Below, piece after piece: positions 36,600-48,091 of a DNA stretch of 64,000 bases (positions are counted from its first letter, which is position 1; each line of letters begins with the position of its first letter). The notes below the pieces were generated by a model. The model had not been told where the DNA came from, did no database searches, and was given only the letters and a program-made list of their open reading frames with translations. Source of the stretch: Neodiprion pinetum (lineage: Eukaryota; Arthropoda; Insecta; Hymenoptera; Diprionidae); the NCBI RefSeq assembly GCF_021155775.2, contig NC_060236.1, positions 33,132,548-33,196,547 on the forward strand, given 5' to 3'. Position numbers and translations under genes: made by a program.

Positions 36600-37237
36600 A
36601 TTTATTTGATTTTGGAGTGTAACTCCCCAAGGACCACAGGCAAAAATTATAAAAAACCAATGATAACCTAAGACTAATTAATTCTAATAATAATCGAGGA
36701 AAAACAAAACCTAAAAGAAAATAACAACAAGCAAAAAAGAAAAGAAAAGCTTAATTAGAATAACAACAAACAAAAAAGTAAACAATAGTTAAATCAAAAT
36801 AACACGGGAAGTAAATAATTAACAGAAAGAAAGTAATACTAATCCAAAGTAGAAACAGAAATAATGAAATGATAATTACAAGCGCTACATACACTCTGCA
36901 GAAAAAAAGCTGAAAATTATCATACAACCATACAGGCACAATACCCATACTCTGCACAATTTTACACATTAACAAATTATCAAATTATCATACTCCATAT
37001 CTATACCGGGTTCGCTTCACGTTCCTCTGCCGCCATCAAATATTCATAGCAACGCGATCGAAAGACAGGCAGAATGGGCGTGATTTCAGACGGTAGCGAA
37101 TTCCAGAAATGTATACCAGTAAAAAAAGATGATTCCTGATACGTGACAGTGCGAACAGAGGGATTCCGAAACGTAACCATACTAGTTTGATCGCATCGCG
37201 ATGCAAAGTTCACCCGTAAACGCAGTTGGCTATGAAA
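36600..37237 (-). mobile_element. 5'-truncated non-LTR retrotransposon (LINE) fragment
   Basis: On the minus strand, about 37210-37016 encode the C-terminal tail typical of LINE reverse transcriptase polyproteins. Its core is FRNPSVRTVTYQESSFFTG, then HFWNSLPSEI and a final VFRSRCYEYL, and it ends at a stop at about 37001. About 0.4 kb of AT-rich 3' UTR follows, ending in AATAAATATA before the GA tract. Everything upstream, including the RT catalytic core and endonuclease, is missing, as expected of 5' truncation during target-primed reverse transcription. The clade (jockey, R1 or relatives) cannot be fixed from this tail. Confidence 0.72.
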
Positions 37238-37265
37238 GGAAAAAGAGAGAGAGAGAAAGATAGAG
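37238..37265. repeat. GA-rich tract, upstream flank of LINE fragment
   Basis: A short AAAAAGAGAGAGAGAGAAAG tract of the same dinucleotide as the tract on the other side of the LINE fragment. Confidence 0.7.
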
Positions 37266-37638
37266 GATAACCTCATCTTATTTTTACACAAGAACGTGAA
37301 CAATTTTGTTCGTATCGCGTCCCTGGAACACGCGTCGTCTCGCGCCTACTAAAATTACGTGCTCGAAAGGGCAGCCGGATTTCAGGACCTCTTGCAATTC
37401 ATCTGGTGAAGGGTGAAGGCAGAGTAAGACGCAGGGATTCTCAGGGGGCTGAAGTTGGGATATTGCCAGGGAAGAAAAAGCTGGCAGCGGGCGGCAGGCA
37501 GCGGCAAAGTTAATCGAGATTTAAATGAACGAATTTTGAGAAACTACATTATGATTTTCATTGTCTCCGTTGACGAGACTCAGAATTGAAATTCTTTCAT
37601 TTCCATAAAATTTCAAATCACCTTTTAAACCGCTATCA

Positions 37639-37670
37639 TATACATTTACTGTATATATAGTAAATGTATA
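37639..37670. repeat. Perfect 12-bp inverted repeat with 8-nt loop
   Basis: TATACATTTACT, eight bases (GTATATAT), then the exact reverse complement AGTAAATGTATA. The element is AT-rich, so chance or microsatellite origin is plausible. No gene adjoins it. Confidence 0.8.
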
Positions 37671-38760
37671 CTGAAATCATGAGCCATCTTTGCGATTATT
37701 GAACAAAGGATAACCGTAATTATCTTAATTCCACATAATTAAGGTTGCAAAAGTCTCGTTATAACTTTCACGTTTTGACGTAACTAATCAAATAACTCTG
37801 CTCCCTTCATTCTAGGATTAATTCATTCCCCAGTGGATTTGAGAAAAGCCTTATTATACAACGAGGAATTAAATTTCAATCAAATTAAAGGAAAAATAAG
37901 CAGAAGCGCGAATTAATTCTTGACATCACAGTGCAGAACCGTATATTATCATGTCGATCTCGGTTTCAAGTTCTCTTAGCATTGATAGATCTCACCGCTA
38001 CAATACTCCCACTTTAACTTTAGTTCCAGCTTTACCGTGCCGTAGCGCCTTTCTCCGGACCTAGAGCCATTTCGCCCGGCATTAGTTGCAGGATTAGTTA
38101 CCCACCGCTGGTTAAATAGGTCCTAAAAACTGTCGCCAACATCACCGCAACGTGGCGCTGACTCAACCTACTTACCATTCTCTACTACCAATTACCAACT
38201 ACCAACCAACATCGTGACGATTGGCACACCAACTAATTATCGCAAAACAGCAGCTCAATGTTGCATTTCCAACTACTACCATAAGCTGCATTACATACCA
38301 ATGGTGCACTTTTCATTCAGGCATTGAGGATAGTGCATCGCACTACACAGCCGATAGTCGTTCGAATTCAACTCAACACGACACGTCTGTGAAAGGCAGG
38401 GATTGGCCAGATCTGAGTTTGGGGTCTGCGCAGTGATGAGGTGCATAAATCGATCCTAAGACTCGTAAACCGAACAGGTAATCGCGCAGTCGCTGCAAAT
38501 GGCTGACGCACGAATAACAACAACAGGAGGGAGCTGCCACCGCGCCCATAGTCACAGTGTCTGAATCTTGTCATAGCCAGAAAATAAGTGTTGTTAGTTT
38601 TGTCAGTGGTCGTAGACAAAAATCGACGCCCGGTTCTCCGCGTTGTCTTCGAAAACAATCAGGACCGGTTCGTCCGAGTAATATGAATGAAAAATAGACG
38701 ATCAACTGAACAAACTCAACTGTGAAAATACCTGCATAATCAGTCACGCGGAATGAGACA

Positions 38761-41656
38761 ATGATTCTTCTTTGGATACTGACTTCAGTGCTCGGTGGCA
38801 TCACTTTTGCCCAGGAGGCTTACGAATATAAGGGATGCTACCGAAACTTGGAAGCTGATGTGGACTTTCCAGTACTGGCAGTCAGTCATCCGAGCTCGCC
38901 ATCCGAATGTATCCGGGAATGCGGTTCTCGATATTACATGTGAGTTGAAAACCAGGGTGGTTGTATGTAGCAAGCCTGAAAATCGAGGATATCCGCAGAC
39001 ATCAAGAACAGTTCGTGGTCTGAATGAGGTCTAGAAGTGTGAGGAAATCGCCTGTGAATAATTTCGATGAATCATACTCACAAGAATGTCACTCACACAG
39101 GTTTGCAGGTCTGATGAACGACCAGCATTGCTACTGCGGCAGCGAATACGGAAGAAGCGGTCCTTCCTTAGGGTGCACAATCTATTGCGTAGCTGAGCCC
39201 ACCGCCCTGTGCGGTTCACTTGACTCCGTAAGCGTTTACAGCACTGGGCTAAAAGGTGATAAAAACTGTTAAGAGGCTTGGTAAAAAAGTATGCGTACTT
39301 AGCACGCTTTGTACAAAAAAAGAAAACGTTATAGAAGACTACAATCCAAACAGTTCTTGATGTTGAAACATAATAGTCAGTAACATTGAGTTATAAACCA
39401 GGACCAGGGTCTATATACCATTTGTGGCTCTTCAATCACGCAATTCAAGACTTAAATCCGACTTTCAGCAAATATGGACAGAATTTTCAATACTTGATAC
39501 ACTTCATTATTAAAAAATGAGTGTTTTGCATAGATCGAAGCACCTCTGTACTTGTTTGTTGTTTGTAAACATAATCTTCGGATAGTGGAGCAAACGATGA
39601 CCAGACTCAGTAAAATTGCCCTACTTAAATAATTCTATGAATCATAAGTTCAGTAGCATTTTTAATCAAGCTTTATTCCGTTTGGGTGTATTTTTAGGCA
39701 CACCGATGATGACTTTTCGCGTAAATTGTTCTGCACAGGTCCAAGTCCACCAAGACACATTCAACTGATCCGCAGCGAGCCTGGAGCGCTTCAGATAACC
39801 TGGGAGCCACCGAACGTCCCGAACGGTAAACTGATAGCCTACAACCTTCGGGCGGTCTCTCTGACGTCGCATGCTTCTGGTTTCCTGCCTACGATTGAAA
39901 TTCAAGTGCAAGGCGGTTCGTCGAACACGACAACAATGCGGGGTCTGCAGCCTGGCACGAATTACAACGTCTCAATAGTCGCGGTGAACACTCACGGTAG
40001 CGGATCGGCAGCTTATTCCACAAATTGGACGTTGATCGGTCAACCAGACAAGCCGGACCCCCCGAAAATCGTGAACAAAACGGACACCACGGTGACCGTC
40101 GTGCTGGCCAAGGGCTCGAGCGAATCGGGCCCGGTAAGTCGGTACCAAGTGGTCGTCGTCAGGGCAGGAACGATCCCACCGACGGACAGTGATCGGACTT
40201 ATCCAGGCTACGAACAGTCCAGGGAGGAAGGCTTGGGCTACTACGTGACCGGAGAGTTCGAGGCCGGTGACTACGAGCGGTACAAGACCTTCACGATTGG
40301 GGACGGCAGAAGAAACGGTCGCTTCTACAACGCGCCGTTGGACACACGGTCGTCGATGCCGCACATTGGGCTGATCGTGACGTCCGAGATTAGGGATGAG
40401 AAGAAGTACAGCTACTCGGAGTTGACTAATACTGTTTCGGCGGGCCTGGAAGCCCCCAAACCCAGAGGTGCCAGCGCGACCGTGGTCGTCCTCTACGTGG
40501 CCATCGTTCTCCTCGGGGTCTTGCTCCTCGCATCCGTCCTGACTTACGTCGTTTTGCGGCGGCGGCACGCCAGGAGCCGGGCCAAGCATTCGTCCGAACA
40601 GCAGGAGCTCACGCTTCAGGGACCTGTTTGCGAGGTGGATAATATGGCGTACGTGCCCGAGGACGTTCCCGAGCGGAAGAACCACTACCAGGACTTGAAG
40701 AGCAAGGTGTGGAGCATCCCGAAGAACTTTCTGGTCATCGACGCAGCAGTTGTTCGCCGCGGTAGATTTGGGACCGTTCACATGGGGACGGTGCAGATAA
40801 ACGGGGTCCCGAAGACCGCCACCGTTCACACCATATCCGACGGCCTCCTCAGGGCCTCGGAGAAGAAGGCGATGCTGAGGGAGCTCGACGTCTGCATAAG
40901 AGTTGGAAGCCACATCAATTTGGCGGGACTTATCGGCACCTGTGAGACTCCTGAGTCGCTCTACGTCGTCATTGAGATGCCGCCGCAGACCCTGAAGAAT
41001 CGATTGCTCGCCGCGAGGTCCGGCGATCCTCTACCTCCCAATCAGATACTCTCCGTTGGTGTGTCCGTCGCCTCAGCGCTGCTTCACCTACAGAATCACA
41101 AGATCGTTCACACCTGTCTCTGCGCCAGAAGCGTCGGTCTCGAAAGCGACGGCACTCCCAAGCTGATGGGACACGGGATAGCGAAGTATGCTCTTGAGGA
41201 CATCAAATACATCCGCTGGAAGGCTCTCGAGCTCCTGAACAACGAGAAGTGGCACCAGGAGGGCGTCGTCTGGGCCTTCGGGGTCCTCTTGTGGGAGATA
41301 TTCAGCATGGGAGGGACGCCTTACGCGGATTTAGTCGGCGATGACGAGGTCGAGGACGCCGTCAGACGACACGTTAGACTACCTCAGCTCAGGGATATGC
41401 CGGATCCGTTTTACGAAGTGATGCTGTCCTGCTGGAGCACCAATCGGGACGAAAGACCGACGCTCGACGAACTTGTCAGAATCGTAAGATCATTTTTTGC
41501 GCCTTTTAATCGTGGGTGCGTTCCGTGGAAAATCAAATTCGAGAAATTGACTGTGCCTATAATTTATATTTAAAATTTTATTTCTAGGACACCTTGAGCG
41601 TCTGCCCGATCACATCTGTTACGGAACCTTATATCCCGGAATTGGAGCTGAATTAG
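38761..41656 (+). CDS. Wsck: Wsck, receptor-like tyrosine pseudokinase with WSC domain
   Basis: This is a single-pass surface protein of the insect Wsck family. It has an extracellular carbohydrate-binding-type WSC domain, fibronectin type III modules and a cytoplasmic kinase-like domain. Four exons: 38761-38939, 39101-39255, 39739-41483 and 41588-41656 (2148 nt, 715 aa). A signal peptide (about 1-17) leads into the WSC domain (about 20-108, YKGCYRN...HCYCGSEYG). FN3-like sequence follows from about 114 (PPRHIQLIRSEPGALQITW). The membrane helix is near 359-385, followed by an Arg-rich stop-transfer. In the kinase-like domain (about 439-690) the glycine loop survives as GRFGTV. However, the VAIK lysine is replaced (TATV), the HRD loop reads HTCLCARS and DFG reads MGHG, so catalysis is not expected. 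The exon-2 donor (GTGATA) was chosen by phase over a nearby GTAAGC that breaks the frame. The gene is convergent with the Tre1-like GPCR. Confidence 0.93.
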
Positions 41657-42836
41657 CATTCGGTCGATCAGTTCTTTGTTTCGCATAGATCTGCATGAAC
41701 CATCTTTTATCACATTCCACGGCAATTGACCTTGAAAAATTACTATGCGTGGAACGTTTTTGTCAAATGGCTATTATCTGTCGGTAGCTGAAAGAAAAAA
41801 GTGAAGGAGTATTTATTGAATCGTTTGTTCCAGTCAAGAACGTCTTGAATCCTCATCAGTGATAGCATTTGTACTTTTTTGCATTCAGTAACGCGAGCCA
41901 AATTTGCCTCTAGAATAGTTTAACGGAAAAGCGTGTTTTGGCCTACGTTTTATACCGTAAGTATATTAATAACTGAATCTATACAAGGTAGCTTAATTTG
42001 AGCTTTTAGTCTCATCGGTTTGCGAAAACCATTTGATTATTTCGATTTGTTGAAAGGGTAGAGAATTTTCTTTTTTTTTATTTCTTTTGCAACCAATAGA
42101 TCTGACTACGCGATGTCGTATATTGATATTCGAAAATGATACACTGTACTTCACGATTCCGTCCAAATAATACTGATTGCAAAGCAATCAGTATAAATAT
42201 AATAACTTGTAAGGTAACTGATAAATTAGATATTTACTATTGAATCGAGTGAAGTCTTAATAATCCGTACATTTTATTCGATTTTTTCAGTATTATTATA
42301 ATTATTATCAATATGATTATTTTGTGACTTTTATACAATCTTTTTCGTAGCCAAATACTCATTTTACTAGCAGACATAATATGTAATGAGAGAAATCGCG
42401 ATATTGTACGCCTTATACATAGAAAATATTCGTTTTCACTACTATACAAAACATATTATACATAATTCAAAATCGTAGACTTTTCCAACGTCACTATACA
42501 AATTGTATAATAGTTAACGATAATATTTAATTTTTGAATATATATATACGTATACATACATATAAAATTAAACATATTGTATATTAATGACAGTTTATTG
42601 AGATGAAAATTTGTATAATCTTTTAGATTCACTTGTTACCAGCAATTTTCATACGAAAAACTAAAAGTGTAAATCAATTGTTCAAACTCATTCATAGTTG
42701 CACAATAAAATGCACAACAGAATTTTTTTACTTCCAACATGTGTAAAAAATGGTTTCCTTCTCCCGAGTCCTGCATTCTTTGGTGATAGAAAAAAAAAAC
42801 AAGTTCAATAATAAAAAAAAGTATTACGTAAAAACG
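41657..42836. other. Convergent 3' gap between Wsck and the Tre1-like GPCR
   Basis: About 1.2 kb of AT-rich sequence holds the 3' UTRs of both genes. A plus-strand AATAAA lies at 42704-42709 and a minus-strand AATAAA appears as TTTATT at about 42269 and 42593. No coding frame was found. Confidence 0.6.
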
Positions 42837-45285
42837 CTACGTCACGTTTGGCGTTGAAACTTTGCTAGAATGAGAATGAGTCGGCCTTGGAGGTCTAAAA
42901 TTTTTGTTACTCGTCCTCGGTGGGCACAAAAGTTGCTTGTAAGCTTCTCTATAAAGTCTGTTGGTGCCGGCGTAAATGAAGGGGTTGATGACAGACGAAG
43001 CCCACGATAGTATGGAGGCTATAACGTTGAAAACTGGCCTCTCCATTTCCTCGTCGACGACGTTGGCGACCATCAGCGGCATGAAGCAGAGTAAAAAGCA
43101 AACGAATATCGTCAGCATAAGTCGCGTAACCCGCGAGTCTTCTTTGCGTTGAAAACCACCCCGTTTACCTCCGGAATGGGCTTGCAATTTTTTCAAGCTC
43201 TGACGGACCCGCCAGTAAATGCAGAGATAGGACAAGATTATCACAAAACACGGTATCGCGAAACCGATAATGAACAACAACTTCTTTGGACTCCTACCGT
43301 CCTTCTTCAGTATCGTGCATGAGAATGTTTTCTCATCCAACCCAAGAGTTCCCCATTTATCCAGCAGCGATGGTATCAGGATACTGAAGCTGACCACCCA
43401 TATACCAACCAGCATCATCGTTATTTTTCGCTCTGTGTATATCTCCGGGTAAATGTCCGGCCTCGAAATCAACAGGTATCTGAAGAGGATGATGATTATG
43501 GAAATTAAGTCACATGGACGGATGTTAGGGTGAAAACATAACCGAATGGAGAAATCGCGCTCACCTGTTGATCGTTATGCCGACCATGCTCAGCAGAGAA
43601 ACTGCGACATTTCCGTAGAAGAATATTGGAAATATCCTGCACATCACTTCACCGAGAATCCAATGTAACTCGATGTAGCGACTCGCTGTGACGGGCATAT
43701 TGATCGCCGAAAATACTAGATCCGAAATACTCAGACTGATTACAAATGCGGTGGTGGCATGTTTCCTTATCCTTGGATACTTGAGGAGAGCTATCGCCGT
43801 GATCAGGTTGCCTGAAAATTAATAAGCCAGAAGATTATCACTTTACGGCCGGATTATGAGCAAAGGATCCTCGCTAATAACGCGTCCTTCAACGTTATCT
43901 GCAGCGTAGTTTTCCTGCAATCTTGAAAAAGTCCCCGGGAATTATTACGTTGATAATTTTTCTGGTTTGATCCATTCGCTGCATCGATGTAGTGTCGAGA
44001 TGCGCCTTACTTATCGTTCTAAGGAATAATTGAAACAAGAATTCTGGGGCAAAAATCACGTCGTTAATTCGATTCTCTTTACAAATACTTCCGGTCGATT
44101 ATCAAGGAGCGAAAGTATAAACATTTACACTGAAGACTCTCATCAATTCGACTTAATCACTCGTGGAAAATCCCTGCATAAGATTGGTTAATTCAAACAA
44201 TGTTAATAAAACAGTGACTGTAATAATTATTATTCCGATCACCGTCAACCTCTAGTTTATCATTAACATTCCCAGGCTTCTTGGAATTCTGATCAAAACC
44301 TCTATTATTTATAATAATCTAAGCAATCATACGGCTCGGGTGTGACTTCCCTAACCGCATCTGTTATCCAACGAAAGAATCATGAGCTTGACCGCTATTG
44401 CTGATGTAATCTCTTCAACATAAATATACAATAAAAAAAAGGCTGCTTGTTATCTGAATTACGTTTTACCGAATGACCAAATTTATTCCACTTAGAAGAA
44501 CAAAACGCTGTATATTTCTAATGCGAAATAAGCCCAGAGATTCGAGAAAAAAAAAACTATCGCTCTAAGAAATTGTAGAAATTGGCACAAAATGTCCTAT
44601 TCATTTTTGAAAGAAATTGATTCAATTTTCATCCATAACTGGATTGTAGGAAAATTCATTTGGAAGACCTCATGATGATTCATCGCGAAGGTAGAGAATT
44701 TACTCAGGACGAAACTTTCCGTGCAAAAAATTAAAAGAAAATTTCTTACAAGAGTGTGCAGAAATTTTCACCAGGATTTCATATCGAACACGAAACTGGC
44801 TCGAAATAAATATCAAGTATCGTGAATGAGGTATTGTTAAACCTTTGACTACCATTGGAGCATATTTTCTACAATGACGTAACAGTCATTTTTCAAAATA
44901 TCTTCTTCAATTTTAATTCAAGTCTCTTGAAATAATTTGAAAAATAGTAACGCACTCTAGAAAAACTTTTCACTGAATAGTTTCATTTGAGAAACTTTTT
45001 ATTCAGGCATAAAAATCGAAAAACTATATTTAAAAATCATTTTGATTGCAAAAAATTTGAAGCGATTATGAGAAATGATTTTTTTCAACAAAAAACAGGC
45101 TTTGCCATTAAAGGGTTGGAAAAAGGTTAAAGTTGCAACTATATTCCTAAACTCATCTCACCTGTGACTCCAACGATTCCAAAAACGATGGCGCAGACAG
45201 CGGCGATGATGGTTACAGGCCTCGGAAACGTCGGATGATCGGTGTAATTGCCGGTCATATTAACCGAAAGTAATTCGGCCTCCAT
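42837..45285 (-). CDS. Tre1: Tre1/moody-type class A G protein-coupled receptor
   Basis: This is a seven-helix rhodopsin-type receptor of the insect Tre1/moody group. In flies these guide germ-cell and neuroblast behaviour (Tre1) or blood-brain barrier glia (moody). Three exons: 45285-45162, 43811-43565 and 43479-42837 (1014 nt, 337 aa). The short N-terminus has potential N-glycosylation sites (NMT, NYT). Helix 1 is split by the first intron within GVTGNLI. Helix 3 ends in GITINRYLL, giving the group's NRY in place of DRY. The second extracellular loop has GLDEKTFSCTILKKDGRSPKK, a strong group signature (given to its first 20 or so residues). Helix 6 is CFLLCFMPLM and helix 7 has NPFIY. The Ser/Pro-rich tail is short, which favours Tre1 over the long-tailed moody, but orthology between the two is not settled. 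The first intron is about 1.35 kb. Confidence 0.88.
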
Positions 45286-48091
45286 TATTACACGATTTTT
45301 GACTCTTACCAGACCGACGAAATCGCTCTATCACGGTCTTGACATATCACCGCCCGGACAAAGAGCGTACAAACAAACGTTGCCGAGTTGTTCGGTGAGC
45401 CGACAAACTCCGACTGCGAGAATCTTATCTCACACCACCACTTGAACTCCCATAACTTTTTCTTACATACGCCTCTCCGTGATCTCCGCCTTCCATCCGC
45501 CCCGCTTCGAAGGCGGATCGTGCAGCAACAGCGGCAGCAGCAGCAGGGCTGATAGCCCCGCTAAATTAAGAGACAAGGGGGCGAGAGATAAGCTCGTTTA
45601 AATTAAATCTTGGATCCTCCCAAGCACGTGTTCGACTCGCGTACGTAATAAGGACTGAGGCGTTTAGCCTTTGAACGATTTCGCACATCGAGACGGCGGC
45701 CGTTGATTCTATTGGTCGAAAGCGCAGCTGCAGCCTCAACCCTCCGTTACCTGCACAATCAACAGGGTGAACAGAGGCACCCCTGCTGGTTTTCTAGGGA
45801 CGCGAAACGAGCCCCGATATAACGATGATTTTCAATTAGAAACGGTCCGGAAGTGAGAGCATCGTCGTATACTCAGTTTCCGGAAATTCTGTTATCTCCG
45901 GGCAGCTTCATCAGCGGCTACATGACGATCTGCGATCTAGAAAACCGATAAGACGCGGAATGGACACGATCAAGGAGGAAGGATCGCGCAGCAATTTTCA
46001 ATTTCGACGATTCAGTTCCGTGACCATTCCGTGATTTCCTATTTCGTGATTTTCCATATGTATATTTAAACGGCGCTTGATATCGCTTCTGCGGCCTTTA
46101 TACAGGAACTAAGAGTGAAAGAGAATGAGACTGTGTAAAAAGTGCAAAAAAAAATATGCACATATGTATATATACGTACATTAAAAACACACACAAATTA
46201 ACCATCTCTGGAAAACCTCAGACTCGCTGCAGCAGTTGATGCAGTTAATACCACAGCACGTGGTGGCTGCATGGATTGTTTAAGTAGGCACCAAGGTATA
46301 TGTTATTTCAGGGTATCTATAACAAATATACGGCATCGAGATAATGGCTCGAGCAGTTCGAATTCGTTTGACGATCGTTTTACAGTTTCCTCGATCTCCG
46401 TTTAACAGCTCATTCATTCTTTCCACGCGTTGTTCAACGCGACGCGAACGGTTTATCGCCTTTCCCCGTATTACAATCGCCCGGCTAATGAACGTAGATA
46501 TAAAAATATTCCCCACTTCGCGAATGATGGTAAATAAATTTTTCTTCCTCATTGTTACACGCACCTCGTTATTTTTTTTTTTTTTTTTTTTCTGTATTTT
46601 CAAACATTTCGTACGACCAGCGGCTAATTTTCCAACCAATTCCGAAAACGATCGCTTATTTGTTTTCTTCTGAAGTTATAGGTAAAAAGGACAGAAATTT
46701 TGGGGAAAGTCTAACCAGTCGAAAAAATAATCGGCCACTATGCGCAAGCCGGTGGGTCTCGGATATGCATCGAATGCGATGTTGCAGCGTATATATTTCA
46801 GTGAATGAGGGGCTCTGTTGAACACGATTGGTCCGGACCTCGGAGGGGTGCGGACAATAGTCCCATTCAGAGTCCAGAGTCTAGACTCTAGCCTCTGTCG
46901 TTACCGCTGTTCGACTTTATCCCGCATACTTATTACGTGCTACGCGTTGCGCACACACACGACGTCGTTCGCTCTGCCTCAACTCGGAAGTTTGACAAGT
47001 ATTATGCTCATGCGGAGCGGCAGAAGCTACGAAAATGACGAGTGGAAAAAAATAGAGACCGGCTGGCTTTGTACCCTCTATTCTCGTGCCGCCTGCAGAG
47101 GTGAATGCGCCAGTTTTTACTTTTTTTTTTTTTTTTTCACACTGTCACACTTCGTTGTCGCATTAAACTAGCCGAGTTTATGCGATCGAATCATGTTTTT
47201 TTCCCCCACTTCTCCTCCTCCTACCTCTTCCTCATCACATTTTATCGTTAACAGACACAGTAAATTCACTGTTCTATTTTTATTCTCAGAAATGAAGAGG
47301 GATATACCACCGTAAATTCGACGTCAACTTAGTTCCTTATTTCTTCCTCGTACACGAGGAACTCCTCTTTTTTCATCCGCTGTATTATTTTTTCTCAGAA
47401 CAAGGTATGACTGAATGTGTTTTTAGGTTTTTTCAATTTTTTTTTTCCATCTCTTTACAATTTTTCTGTACAATATATAATAATAATAATAATGTATCGA
47501 AAAGTATAATATTATAATAATAATAAAATATTAAACGCATATGCATGTGTTTTGCATATGCTGTATAGGTACGTCAAGGTAGACATGATTGTGTATTTCT
47601 ATTATTAACGTAGTGTTTATAAAAATGATAAAAAAATTTATACTCAACGATGACGTTTCAAAGTCCTGATCGTTCCTATACATTCAATATTAATTTATTA
47701 TATTAGGTGCTAGTCACTATTCGCATAACGTCATTTCTTCATTTTACACATCTATTTCATACTTGGCATTGCTGAATGAAAACATGGGCCATTTTGTGCA
47801 CCGACAGATTCGATGCATAACAATGGAAGTAATGACAATAATAATAAACATTCACAAGCTGACTCTGAAGTATCAAATTCGTAGCAGTGAAAGCTGAGAT
47901 TCAATGCGTCATTCAATGAATTATTTCTGCAATTGTAGCAAATTTGATTGAATTTTTTAAAACTGTATGCACGAACGATGAATGAAATATCAAACGTACC
48001 GATCTTCCTGTCTTCGTTTCTATAATTTCTTCTTTTTTTTTCTATGATTTGTGATCTAATTTATAAATGCCGTATTAATTAATAATATTGC
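45286..48091. other. Intergenic region upstream of the Tre1-like gene
   Basis: About 2.8 kb. The first 600 bp are relatively GC-rich and include a CAG trinucleotide run (45526-45547), consistent with a promoter for the Tre1-like gene. The rest is AT-rich with poly-T tracts and an AAT trinucleotide microsatellite (about 47478-47530). The end next to 48092 is the laminin beta 3' UTR. No coding exon is recognised. Confidence 0.55.
47478..47530. repeat. AAT trinucleotide microsatellite, interrupted
   Basis: Two AAT runs separated by GTATCGAAAAGTATAATATT. Confidence 0.85.

Larger units (their letters stand above)
30392..38760. other. Intergenic region between divergent mGluR and Wsck
   Basis: About 8.4 kb hold both 5' regions. 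No conserved coding exon is visible. Contents listed separately are a GC-rich island near 32 kb, short AGC and TG microsatellites near 34.3-34.7 kb, a CTGATCAG-rich repeat cluster near 35.1-35.7 kb, and a truncated LINE flanked by GA tracts at 36.55-37.27 kb. Untranslated first exons of mGluR or Wsck are likely to lie here but cannot be placed. Confidence 0.55.

Noticed and set aside
39221..39234. GTAAGC as the donor of Wsck exon 2
   Set aside because: It has a better consensus than the chosen GTGATA, but joining it to the next acceptor breaks the reading frame and drops family-like sequence.
39972..40913. 313-codon open frame on the minus strand opposite Wsck exon 3
   Set aside because: It is antisense to a well-supported coding exon. 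Codon bias in the GC-rich Wsck exon keeps the opposite frame open, and the product resembles no family.
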